From Verrucomicrobiales bacterium (GTDB lineage Bacteria > Verrucomicrobiota > Verrucomicrobiia > Verrucomicrobiales > DEV007), in contig JARGNI010000039.1 in assembly GCA_029213195.1 (NCBI GenBank), positions 1-52,439 of the forward strand: 52,439 nucleotides of DNA, in the 5' to 3' direction. The notes beneath the pieces are model-generated. The model was not told where the DNA came from, did not search any database, and saw only the letters and a program-made list of their open reading frames with translations. Below, piece after piece: positions 45,758-52,439 of this stretch. A program made the position numbers and the translations under genes. How positions within the stretch are numbered: the first letter of the stretch is position 1; each line of letters starts with the position of its first letter.

Positions 45758-46855
45758 ATGCATGATCCTCGCATCGACCAACTCGCCCGCCAACTCGTCC
45801 GCTACTCTACCGCCACCAAGAGAGGCGAGAATGTGCTGATCGAACTGTTCGATGTTCCCGAGGAGATGGGCATCGCTTTGATCCGCGAGGTCCGGGCTGT
45901 GAAAGCGACTCCTTTCATCAATATCCACAATGCCAAGATCAGCCGGGAGATGGGACGCGCTGCGACCGAGGAGCAGTATTCCACGATCGCCAAGCACGCG
46001 ATGCACCAGATGAAGAATATGGATTGCTACATCGCGATCCGGGGCAGTCACAATGTCAACGAGTTGTCCGACGTGCCAGCCAAGAAGATGCAAATGCTCT
46101 CGACCAAGATGCGACCAGTCCTCAACGAGCGCGTCAACAAGACACGTTGGTGCGTCCTTCGTTGGCCCAACCCCTCCATGGCTCAAAGTGCCGGGATGTC
46201 GACCGAGGCCTTCGAGGATTTCTACTTCCGGGTCTGCCTGCTGGAATACAACAAACTCAAGCGAGGAATGAATGCCCTCGGGAAACTGATGACCGAAGCC
46301 AACGACGTCCACATCATGGGACCGGGCACGGACCTGCGTTTCAGCGTCAAGGGACTCCCCGGAATTCCCTGTGGGGGAACTCACAATATTCCCGACGGAG
46401 AATGCTTCACCGCTCCCGTCAAGGATTCCGTCGAAGGCGTGATCAGCTACAATGCCCCCTCGATCTACCAGGGGATCGCCTTCGACAACGTGAAACTGGA
46501 ATTCGAGAAAGGAAAAATCGTCAAGGCGACCGCCAACAATACCAAGGCGATCAACAAGATCTTCGATACCGATCCCGGAGCGCGCTACATCGGGGAGTTC
46601 GCCATCGGCTTCAATCCTGAAATCAAGGAGCCGATGCGGGATATCCTCTTCGACGAGAAAATTGCCGGTAGTTTTCACTTCACCCCCGGACAGGCCTACG
46701 AGGTTGCGGACAACGGGAACCGCAGTTCCGTCCACTGGGACCTCGTCAACATCCAGCGACCCGACTACGGTGGCGGTGAGATCTATTTCGACGGCAAGCT
46801 GATCCGCAAGAACGGTCAGTTCGTTCCCAAGTCCCTGCATTCGCTCAACTACTAG
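45758..46855 (+). CDS. M29-family aminopeptidase
   Basis: A 365-residue thermophilic-type (AmpS/AmpT-like) metalloaminopeptidase. Metal-site residues appear in [18 protein letters not shown], the following S-F-H-F-T, and a late H-W-D-L. There is no signal peptide. ATG 45758-45760 has a good Shine-Dalgarno (GGAG, about 12 bases upstream). The long frame extending upstream to 44666 is a shadow of the RfaE2-PurN gene. It is divergent from that gene and followed by fluC 19 bp later. Confidence 0.85.
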   Translation: MHDPRIDQLARQLVRYSTATKRGENVLIELFDVPEEMGIALIREVRAVKATPFINIHNAKISREMGRAATEEQYSTIAKHAMHQMKNMDCYIAIRGSHNVNELSDVPAKKMQMLSTKMRPVLNERVNKTRWCVLRWPNPSMAQSAGMSTEAFEDFYFRVCLLEYNKLKRGMNALGKLMTEANDVHIMGPGTDLRFSVKGLPGIPCGGTHNIPDGECFTAPVKDSVEGVISYNAPSIYQGIAFDNVKLEFEKGKIVKATANNTKAINKIFDTDPGARYIGEFAIGFNPEIKEPMRDILFDEKIAGSFHFTPGQAYEVADNGNRSSVHWDLVNIQRPDYGGGEIYFDGKLIRKNGQFVPKSLHSLNY

Positions 46856-46874
46856 AAAGGGACGGGAGAATCCG

Positions 46875-47252
46875 ATGTGGAAAGCCGTCGCCGCCCTGAT
46901 GCTGGGAGGCTCCTTTGGCGCCCTCTCGCGCTGGGGGCTGCACTACTGGATCGACTCGCGGCTCGCGAGTTCTTCCGCATTCCCGTGGGGAATCCTCGTC
47001 GTCAACACGGCCGGCTGTTTTCTCTTCGGATGGCTTTTCGGTCTTTTCGAGAACCGTGCCTGGTTCTCCGACACCCTGCAACTCGCGGTCTTCACCGGTT
47101 TCCTGGGAAGCTTTACGACTTTTTCCACCTTCAGTTGGAACACGCTGGAACTGCTTCGCAACGGGCAGAGTGGGCTCGCCTTCCTGAATATCGGACTCAG
47201 TGTATTGCTCGGGATGATAGCCGTTTGGGCCGGGTTTGCCCTTTCCCGCTAG
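46875..47252 (+). CDS. fluC: Fluoride channel FluC/CrcB
   Basis: FluC dimers export fluoride through paired pores. The 125-residue protein has four transmembrane helices and the signatures G-G-S-F-G-A-L-S-R-W, V-N-T-A-G-C-F, and G-F-L-G-S-F-T-T-F-S-T-F (the central Na+ site and Phe box). A GGGAG Shine-Dalgarno stands seven bases before ATG 46875. The gap to the M29 gene is too short for a fluoride riboswitch. It converges on a small membrane-protein gene with a 12-base gap. Confidence 0.92.
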   Translation: MWKAVAALMLGGSFGALSRWGLHYWIDSRLASSSAFPWGILVVNTAGCFLFGWLFGLFENRAWFSDTLQLAVFTGFLGSFTTFSTFSWNTLELLRNGQSGLAFLNIGLSVLLGMIAVWAGFALSR

Positions 47253-47264
47253 CTCTTCGCTCTT

Positions 47265-47699
47265 TCAAGCTTCCTCTTTAGGAAAGAAGAAAGGAGGGGC
47301 GATCAAAACCAGCGTGACGAGGGCCATCACGAAAAGAGGAAGATAGTCTTTCATCGGTTCTCCCTGGAATCCCAGCACCAACCCGAAAATGGCAGGGGCT
47401 TCGCCAAGAGCGAGCGCCATGATGTAGGCCGCGAACAAATTGGGAGTGATTCCGGCTTCTCCTGCAGGCCTCATCCGATGACGGACGAAATGTTTGACTC
47501 CCAGGCTTACGACCATCAGCACGAGACCGACGAACAGAAGGACCTTCTTCAACATGCCGTCCCCTTCCGCGGACGGTTTGGGGGAGATGTCGGAGATCTG
47601 CAAAAAGAAGAAGTACAGACCGATTGCACTGATCAGCGCAAACCAGAACACCCAACGCATCAGGTCCGGAATCGGGGGAGCCTTGCCCTCAGGATTCAT
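47265..47699 (-). CDS. Small integral membrane protein
   Basis: A 144-residue protein with about four transmembrane helices. The third helix reads A-L-A-L-G-E-A-P-A-I-F-G-L-V-L-G-F. That resembles the Glu-containing helix of ATP-synthase c-subunits, but the protein is too long and lacks the hairpin form, so it is not called atpE. ATG 47697-47699 is chosen; the upstream extension is implausible. It probably follows the next small gene in one transcript. Function is unknown. Confidence 0.65.
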   Translation of the reverse strand: MNPEGKAPPIPDLMRWVFWFALISAIGLYFFFLQISDISPKPSAEGDGMLKKVLLFVGLVLMVVSLGVKHFVRHRMRPAGEAGITPNLFAAYIMALALGEAPAIFGLVLGFQGEPMKDYLPLFVMALVTLVLIAPPFFFPKEEA

Positions 47700-47716
47700 C
47701 GGAGAAAATGGGATGG

Positions 47717-48079
47717 CTACTTCGCTCTTCGGAAAATGTAGACGCTGTCCGCCGTAACCGACACGAATTCCCAACCACCATCGTTCTCGACTTCCTGGAT
47801 CTCCCGAGGAAGCAATCTCGTTTTCACGAGCTGATCGGCCATCTCCTTCGGAAAACTGATTTCCCCCTCTTCAGAGATGGGAATATCGTTCGCCTTGGCT
47901 ACCGCACGGAAACCAATCACATCCATCTCCTGTCCACTAAGCGCCTTGTATTCATAGGTCACGCTTCCGGCGGAACCTGCTGTGGAACCGCCTCCGCCGA
48001 GAAGCCCGAGCGAGGAGAGGAGCGATACGAAAGAAACCAGCAAGGTGACAACCAGAAGGACGAGAAAGGTGTTTTTCAT
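47717..48079 (-). CDS. Small exported or membrane-anchored protein
   Basis: A 120-residue protein starting with one hydrophobic segment (M-K-N-T-F-L-V-L-L-V-V-T-L-L-V-S) and a Gly-rich linker, followed by a small globular beta-rich domain (V-T-Y-E-Y-K-A-L ... W-E-F-V-S-V-T-A). No family is recognised. It precedes the four-helix membrane protein by 17 bp on the same strand. Confidence 0.65.
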   Translation of the reverse strand: MKNTFLVLLVVTLLVSFVSLLSSLGLLGGGGSTAGSAGSVTYEYKALSGQEMDVIGFRAVAKANDIPISEEGEISFPKEMADQLVKTRLLPREIQEVENDGGWEFVSVTADSVYIFRRAK

Positions 48080-48516
48080 AGAATAAAGAGGACTACGAGT
48101 TTCTCAGAAAGCTGCGAGAGTGTAAAGGGTGAAGAATTGATCGGGTGGGAATGAAAGTGTGAGACAAAACACTGGCAGATCGACAGCGTCCCGGATCGCA
48201 ACTGCTGGGGTGTCGTGTCGCTGCGCTCGGGAGAGCGCGGACGCGGTCTGCGAGCCTCGCCTGCCGGGCCCACCTTCTTCCGAAGGTGGCTACTTTTCCG
48301 TAGCGGAATCGGCCACGATTCCGACAGAATGCGTCTCGTTGAAAATCAGGCTTCCTCCCCGGCCCTTGCAGAGACCGGGGGCCGGCCTTCCGGCTACAGG
48401 TGCCTCAGGGCAAAAGAGCTGGGCTTGGCATCCCATGAAATCGGATGGCGCAACTCCGTTTGTGTCCTTCACTTTCATTCGCACCCGAATCGATCCATGG
48501 CGGTTTCCAGACTCGA
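48080..48516. other. Non-coding region with a cluster of hairpins
   Basis: These 437 bp have no convincing gene. Within 48223-48394 five stems are visible: 48223-48238 (6 bp), 48270-48289 (8 bp, TTCC loop), 48304-48323 (8 bp, GCCA loop), 48357-48380 (6 bp) and 48381-48394 (5 bp). It is GC-rich. An interspersed repeat or a structured RNA would explain this; I cannot tell which. Confidence 0.5.
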
Positions 48517-49230
48517 CTAGAGATCGAGCAATGACTCGACGAGCTCCACTGCCTCGGCGGTGTCGGAGAGATCGTCGAGAAGGCCATCGGGTGAATCTGC
48601 TGCCAAGGTTTCGCGTGACACCGTCCCGGTAGCTACTGCGAGAACCTTCGCTCCACAGGCCCGAGCACAGGCGATATCTTTCCCCGTGTCACCAATCACC
48701 AGCGCCTTGGTCGTTGGATAAGATCGACCCGTCGCCTTCCTGGCCCGCTCCAGGGCAATCGGTCCCAGCTGATTCCGGTCATGATGATCACTCCCGAAAG
48801 CGCCAAAGGGAAAATACGAATCAAGCCCAAATGACTCCAACTTGATACGGGCTCCCGCTTCGGTATTTCCCGTGAGGAGGGCGAGAACAAAATCGTGATG
48901 GCGCTCGGCCAACCTGGCCAGCAATTCCGGGATTCCAGGCAAGACTCTCCCCTTCTTCATCGAAAGAAATTCTCTCAGCTTCTCCGCGAGCGCTTCCTCG
49001 TAGTTCCGGAAAAAATGAGCCCGGTGACGATCGTGATCTTCGATCTCGAAGTGCTCGAAAAGGAACGCAACAACACTCCCATCGGTCGCACCTCCGAGAT
49101 CCAGGGCGGGAAATCGGCTGCCGCTTCGTTCCGGAAAGGAGCGAAAAAAACCTTCCTCCAAGGATACCAAGCCAGCGCCCTCGGTATCGATCAGGGTTCC
49201 GTCGATATCAAAGAGGAGGAGCGATTTCAC
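48517..49230 (-). CDS. HAD-family phosphatase
   Basis: The 237-residue HAD hydrolase has motif I F-D-I-D-G-T-L-I-D-T, motif II L-L-T-G-N-T, and motif IV V-I-G-D-T-G-K-D. The G-N-T in motif II is like phosphoglycolate-type phosphatases. The start is GTG at 49228-49230. It is 30 bp downstream of infC on the same strand, where rpmI and rplT stand in many bacteria. The substrate is unknown. Confidence 0.8.
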   Translation of the reverse strand: MKSLLLFDIDGTLIDTEGAGLVSLEEGFFRSFPERSGSRFPALDLGGATDGSVVAFLFEHFEIEDHDRHRAHFFRNYEEALAEKLREFLSMKKGRVLPGIPELLARLAERHHDFVLALLTGNTEAGARIKLESFGLDSYFPFGAFGSDHHDRNQLGPIALERARKATGRSYPTTKALVIGDTGKDIACARACGAKVLAVATGTVSRETLAADSPDGLLDDLSDTAEAVELVESLLDL

Positions 49231-49260
49231 GACAGGACTCGGTCCCGAGATCCAGACAAT

Positions 49261-49962
49261 CTACTCCTTCTCTTCCGAGTCATCACTCTCGGGAGAGGCA
49301 TCCTGCTCGTCGACTACGTCGGTAGCGTCGTCCTCATGGGACTCCTCGTCGTCCTCTTGAGACTCCTCGTTGGCGGCATCTGACTCGTCGATATCAAACT
49401 CTTCGTCATGCTTCCGGAACTTGCGCTTCTGCTTTTCCGGAGGAAGAGGCGAAACCATCATGAGGATGTTTCGATTGTTGAGCTTGGGCTCGAGATCGAT
49501 GTGGGCCATGTCCTTGAGGTCTTCCTTGACCCGCTCCATGAGCTGGAAGCCCAATTCCTTGTGCGCCATCTGACGTCCCCGGAATTGAAGCTGAATTCGC
49601 ACCTTGAAGCCGTGCGCCAGGAAATCCTCGGCGTGCATCATCTTGATGCCGTAGTCATGGGGATCAATATTGACCCGAAACTTGACCTCCTTCTCCCGCT
49701 TCTTCGGCTTGTCCGCCTTTTTCTGCTTCGACTGCTCATACTTGTATTTGCCGTAATCCACGATCCGGCAAACAGGTGGACGAGCATTGGGGGCGATCTC
49801 AACGAGATCGAGTCCCAACTCCTTTGCTTTCTTCAGGGCTTTGTGAGTAGGAAGCACGACATTATGCTCCCCATAGATCACCCGAATTTCGGATGCCCTG
49901 ATTCTTTCATTGACCCGCGTCCTAGGTTGGCGCGGCCGGCGTCTCATGGGTCTCTTAGCGAT
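49261..49962 (-). CDS. infC: Translation initiation factor IF-3, ATC start
   Basis: IF-3 binds the 30S subunit and checks the start codon. The protein has the N-domain (R-I-R-A-S-E-I-R-V-I), the linker D-Y-G-K-Y-K-Y-E, and the C-domain F-R-G-R-Q-M-A-H, plus an acidic tail of about 50 residues. The first ATG (49945-49947) is 23 bases from the only Shine-Dalgarno. ATC at 49960-49962 is in frame, five codons earlier and eight bases from GGAGGT, and an in-frame stop lies just before it. ATC is therefore the likely start (233 residues), as infC often uses rare start codons for autoregulation. It lies downstream of thrS, a common order. Confidence 0.9.
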   Translation of the reverse strand: MAKRPMRRRPRQPRTRVNERIRASEIRVIYGEHNVVLPTHKALKKAKELGLDLVEIAPNARPPVCRIVDYGKYKYEQSKQKKADKPKKREKEVKFRVNIDPHDYGIKMMHAEDFLAHGFKVRIQLQFRGRQMAHKELGFQLMERVKEDLKDMAHIDLEPKLNNRNILMMVSPLPPEKQKRKFRKHDEEFDIDESDAANEESQEDDEESHEDDATDVVDEQDASPESDDSEEKE

Positions 49963-49970
49963 AGCGTATT

Positions 49971-49976
49971 ACCTCC
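49971..49976 (-). promoter_or_regulatory. Shine-Dalgarno that selects the ATC start of infC
   Basis: GGAGGT on the minus strand lies eight bases before ATC 49960-49962 and 23 bases before the first ATG. It is one of the few strong Shine-Dalgarno sequences in the window and is the reason for choosing the ATC start. Confidence 0.8.
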
Positions 49977-50118
49977 GTTGGGTGTGCGTTCTTACAATCG
50001 ACGAACAAATTCTCTCGATCGGGAGAAGAAAGATAAATTTTGTCACAAGGACGAAACCTTGGACGACTGCCCTCGCTCGAGAGGACAGTAAGAAAGGACA
50101 GAAAACGAAAGGAACAGA

Positions 50119-52005
50119 TCATAGACTTCGGGAGCGGATCTCGGCGGTGAGTTTCTCTACGAACTCCTCAACACCGACAGAACCTTCGTCACCACGATCG
50201 CGATGACGAACAGATACCTGATTCAATTCCTGTTCCTTAGCTCCTATAATTAACATATACGGAATCCTCGCCAACTGAGCAAGTCGAATTTTTGCTCCCA
50301 CTTTTTCAGCTGTAGTATCCACAGTCACTCGGACGCCGGCTTTTCGGAGTCTCTCGTATGCCTCTTGGGCAGGAGTCTCGAACTTCTCCGAAATGGGAAG
50401 GATTCGGACCTGCTCGGGAGATAGCCAGGTCGGAAACTTCCCGGCAAAGTGCTCGATCAGGACCCCGACAAAGCGCTCCATCGATCCAAAAGGAGCTCGA
50501 TGGATCATCACCGGGCGATGGGGCTTGTTGTCCGGCCCGATATACTCAAGTCCGAATCTCTCGGGCAGGTTGTAGTCGACCTGCACGGTTCCCAACTGCC
50601 ACTCTCGACCGATCACATCCTTGACCACGAAATCGATCTTGGGTCCGTAGAAGGCTGCTTCTCCAGGTTCTTCGGAAAATTCGGTCCCCAGGGTCGAGGC
50701 GGCCTCCCGAAGCGCGTTTTCGGCATGATCCCAGTTCTCGGGATTCCCCACATACTTGGTGGAATCGGGATCTCGCAAACCGACGCGAACCCGGTAGTCC
50801 TCCATCCCCAGCGTTCCGAGGACGATCTTGACGAGTTCGAGACAACCGAGAATTTCATCCTTCACCTGTTCCTCCGTGCAGAAGAGATGGGCATCATCCT
50901 GGGTAAACCCGCGGACCCGGGTCATCCCCCCCAATTCTCCCGACTGCTCCCAACGATAGACCGTCCCGAACTCGGCCAGTCTCACGGGAAGATCCCGGTA
51001 GCTGTGGTGGTTGCTCTGAAAAATCTTGATGTGATGCGGACAATTCATCGGCTTGAGCAGAAAGCCGGCGACTTCTCCGGTCTCGAGCTTGTTGCTCAGT
51101 TCCCCGCAGCTGCATCCTTCCTCGGAGAGAATCTTCATCGCCTCGCGCTCCGCCAGAGGCGGGAACTGGGAATCCGCGTAGTAAGGAAAGTGTCCTGAAG
51201 TCCGGTAGAGATCGAGCTTCCCGATGTGCGGGGTGAAAACCTGGCTGTATCCCTGGCGCTCAAGATGCTCGGAAATGAAATCCTGCAGTTCCTGACGAAT
51301 CACAGATCCATTGGGTTTCCAGAGGACCAACCCCTGGCCCACACTTTCGTCAATATGGAAGAGATCGAGGTCCTTCCCTATCTTTCGGTGATCTCGCTGC
51401 TTCGCTTCTTCCAAGCGCTCGAGATGCTCGGTCAAAAGCGTTTTATTCTTGAAGGCGGTTCCGTAGACCCGCTGGAGCTGAGGGTTGGCAGCGTCTCCCT
51501 TGTAGAAAGCGCTGGCAACACTCATGACCTTGTAGGCCTTGCAATTCCCGGTGCGGGCGACATGCGGTCCCGCGCAGAGATCCCAGAATTCCCCGTTCTT
51601 GAAAATCGAAATCTCTTCGTCTTCCGGAATATCTTCGAGCAAATCAATCTTGTATTGGCTGGGAACCCCGCGCTCTGTCTCGGCGGCAAGACGGCCTTTT
51701 TTTGCCATCCCGAGAGCTTCCTCTCGACTGACGATCATCTTCTCGAAAGGCTGGTTCTCCTTGACCACCTTCTTCATCTCCGCCTCAATTTTCTCGAAGT
51801 CATCGGGCGTGATGCGATGCTCGAGATCGACATCGTAGTAGAAACCATTTTCCACAGGAGGCCCGGCAGCAAACTGGGCATCCGGCCAGATCCGGCAAAT
51901 GGCCGTGGCCAGAACGTGGGCGGTGGAGTGCCGGAGTCGCTCCAGGTCCGACATCTGGTGTCGCTCTTCGAGGGTCTTGCGTTGGCTTTCGGGGGATTCA
52001 GGCAT
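50119..52005 (-). CDS. thrS: Threonyl-tRNA synthetase (no TGS domain)
   Basis: ThrS charges tRNA-Thr. The 628-residue protein begins almost at the editing domain (H-S-T-A-H at 26-30 and D-L-C-A-G-P-H), followed by the class II catalytic core with K-P-M-N-C-P-H-H (zinc ligand), F-G-T-V-Y-R-W-E-Q-S-G-E-L, V-M-I-H-R-A-P-F-G-S-M-E-R, and the anticodon domain. The N-terminal TGS domain of typical ThrS is missing. An insert of about 30 residues with C-S-C lies before the K-P-M-N-C-P-H-H motif. It is followed by infC after 156 bp that contain no other gene. Confidence 0.95.
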   Translation of the reverse strand: MPESPESQRKTLEERHQMSDLERLRHSTAHVLATAICRIWPDAQFAAGPPVENGFYYDVDLEHRITPDDFEKIEAEMKKVVKENQPFEKMIVSREEALGMAKKGRLAAETERGVPSQYKIDLLEDIPEDEEISIFKNGEFWDLCAGPHVARTGNCKAYKVMSVASAFYKGDAANPQLQRVYGTAFKNKTLLTEHLERLEEAKQRDHRKIGKDLDLFHIDESVGQGLVLWKPNGSVIRQELQDFISEHLERQGYSQVFTPHIGKLDLYRTSGHFPYYADSQFPPLAEREAMKILSEEGCSCGELSNKLETGEVAGFLLKPMNCPHHIKIFQSNHHSYRDLPVRLAEFGTVYRWEQSGELGGMTRVRGFTQDDAHLFCTEEQVKDEILGCLELVKIVLGTLGMEDYRVRVGLRDPDSTKYVGNPENWDHAENALREAASTLGTEFSEEPGEAAFYGPKIDFVVKDVIGREWQLGTVQVDYNLPERFGLEYIGPDNKPHRPVMIHRAPFGSMERFVGVLIEHFAGKFPTWLSPEQVRILPISEKFETPAQEAYERLRKAGVRVTVDTTAEKVGAKIRLAQLARIPYMLIIGAKEQELNQVSVRHRDRGDEGSVGVEEFVEKLTAEIRSRSL

Positions 52006-52037
52006 GAGGGAAAAAAGGTCTCGGCTTCAAACTACGT

Positions 52038-52043
52038 ATTTTA
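52038..52043 (-). promoter_or_regulatory. Possible -10 element (TAAAAT) for thrS
   Basis: TAAAAT on the minus strand is 32 bases before the thrS ATG, in an A/T-rich patch. No convincing -35 was found. The rest of 52006-52246 shows no gene. Confidence 0.25.
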
Positions 52044-52246
52044 CAGCAATTACAATCTCGAATCCCGTCCGAAATCCCGGAAATAGAGGCTTTTGTGAAG
52101 ATTGCGTCTACTTCGGCTCCGCTTCCGGGCCTGAGAAAGAGAGATCCATATCCCAGCTCTTTTCACCAGCCCAAGAAATCCACTTGCTATCTGAACCGAA
52201 ATGAGGAAGTTACCCGCCCTTCCTTTGCGGAGCGATTCACAAAGCA

Positions 52247-52320
52247 CGGGACGTAGCACAGCTTGGTAGTGCGCCTGGTTTGGGACCAGGAGGTCGCTGG
52301 TTCGAATCCAGTCGTCCCGA
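52247..52320 (+). tRNA. tRNA-Pro (anticodon TGG)
   Basis: A 74-base cloverleaf with acceptor CGGGACG/CGTCCCG, anticodon stem CCTGG/CCAGG around a TTTGGGA loop (anticodon TGG), and a T arm with GGTTCGAATCC. The discriminator is A and no CCA is encoded. A small hairpin (52323-52337) follows directly. Confidence 0.95.
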
Positions 52321-52325
52321 TACTT
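52305..52325 (+). repeat. tRNA-Pro 3'-end direct repeat, copy 1
   Basis: The last 16 bases of tRNA-Pro plus five following bases occur again, identically, at 52419-52439, the very end of the window. The copies are 114 bp apart. This is the form of an attachment-site duplication. Confidence 0.85.
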
Positions 52326-52418
52326 TGCGAAGCAAAGCTCAATCCAAAAGACTGGATGAAGAACTCGTTCGAGCCGCAGCGAGCCCGCGAGCGGAGACAG
52401 ACGGAGCGCAGCGCAGTC

Positions 52419-52439
52419 AATCCAGTCGTCCCGATACTT
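52419..52439 (+). repeat. tRNA-Pro 3'-end direct repeat, copy 2 (runs off window)
   Basis: A 21-base exact copy of 52305-52325. The full tRNA is not repeated. The 93 bp between the copies hold no gene. The window ends inside or at the end of the copy, so its full length is unknown. Confidence 0.85.

Noticed and set aside
47265-47699. ATP synthase c-subunit
   Set aside because: One helix is similar, but length, helix number and context do not fit.
48159-48632. 157-codon plus-strand frame in the hairpin region
   Set aside because: Arg/Ser/Pro-rich with no domain, overlaps the HAD gene end, and follows the stems.
52326-52418. Integrated element between the tRNA-end repeats
   Set aside because: Only 93 bp with no gene; the repeat is reported, but not an element.
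52187-52420. 77-codon minus-strand frame containing T-G-F-E-P-A-T-S-W
   Set aside because: Antisense of tRNA-Pro, a well-known false protein.

Overview
The window reads as a chromosomal segment of a Verrucomicrobiota (PVC superphylum) bacterium. The pointers are a PVC-type dehydrogenase/HEAT/cytochrome c protein (33.9-36.6 kb), a DUF5069 protein, bactofilins, a squalene-hopene-cyclase-like protein beside a prenyltransferase-like protein, giant filamentous-haemagglutinin-type exoproteins, and sparse Shine-Dalgarno sequences. The class (perhaps Opitutia) is inference. There is no phage, CRISPR array or conventional IS; most of the window is ordinary, tightly packed chromosome.

Layout. 0-15 kb: two tandem, paralogous, very large secreted exoproteins on the minus strand, each with an N-terminal TPS/haemagglutination domain, a long body built on a recurring IGHGG motif and a shared C-terminal tail; a TCCTGC hexanucleotide repeat sits at the left edge. 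15-17.6 kb: a Dabb-domain protein, an isolated nuoA behind a perfect hairpin/T-tract, two small unknown proteins and a secreted SGNH hydrolase. 17.7-21.7 kb: a KDPG aldolase convergent with a three-gene operon (ATP-grasp ligase, M20 metallopeptidase, and an N-acetylmuramoyl-L-alanine amidase broken by a one-base frameshift). 21.9-25.6 kb: a proline-rich secreted protein convergent with a two-gene terpenoid-type operon. 25.8-33.1 kb: a dihydrolipoamide-dehydrogenase-like flavoprotein, a bactofilin and a zinc-ribbon bactofilin-like protein, then nadA, DUF5069 and a TPR protein. 33.1-36.6 kb: a HAD phosphatase and the PVC cytochrome protein.

37-43.8 kb: gyrB and gyrA, separated by a small four-helix-bundle gene enclosed by inverted heptad repeats that fits exactly between the two gyrase genes and looks like a minimal insertion element; an M42 peptidase follows. 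43.8-47.3 kb: a second SGNH hydrolase, a single ORF fusing an RfaE2-like nucleotidyltransferase to PurN, an M29 aminopeptidase and a FluC fluoride channel. 47.3-52 kb: two small membrane proteins, a hairpin-rich non-coding stretch, a HAD phosphatase, infC (apparent ATC start) and thrS lacking the TGS domain. 52.2 kb: tRNA-Pro(TGG), whose 3' end is exactly repeated 114 bp downstream at the window edge.

The best candidates for something undescribed are the heptad-repeat-flanked four-helix-bundle element between gyrB and gyrA, the RfaE2-PurN fusion, the IGHGG exoprotein pair with its common C-terminal tail, and the ATP-grasp/M20/amidase operon. No search could be run, so all family assignments rest on motifs recognised by eye.
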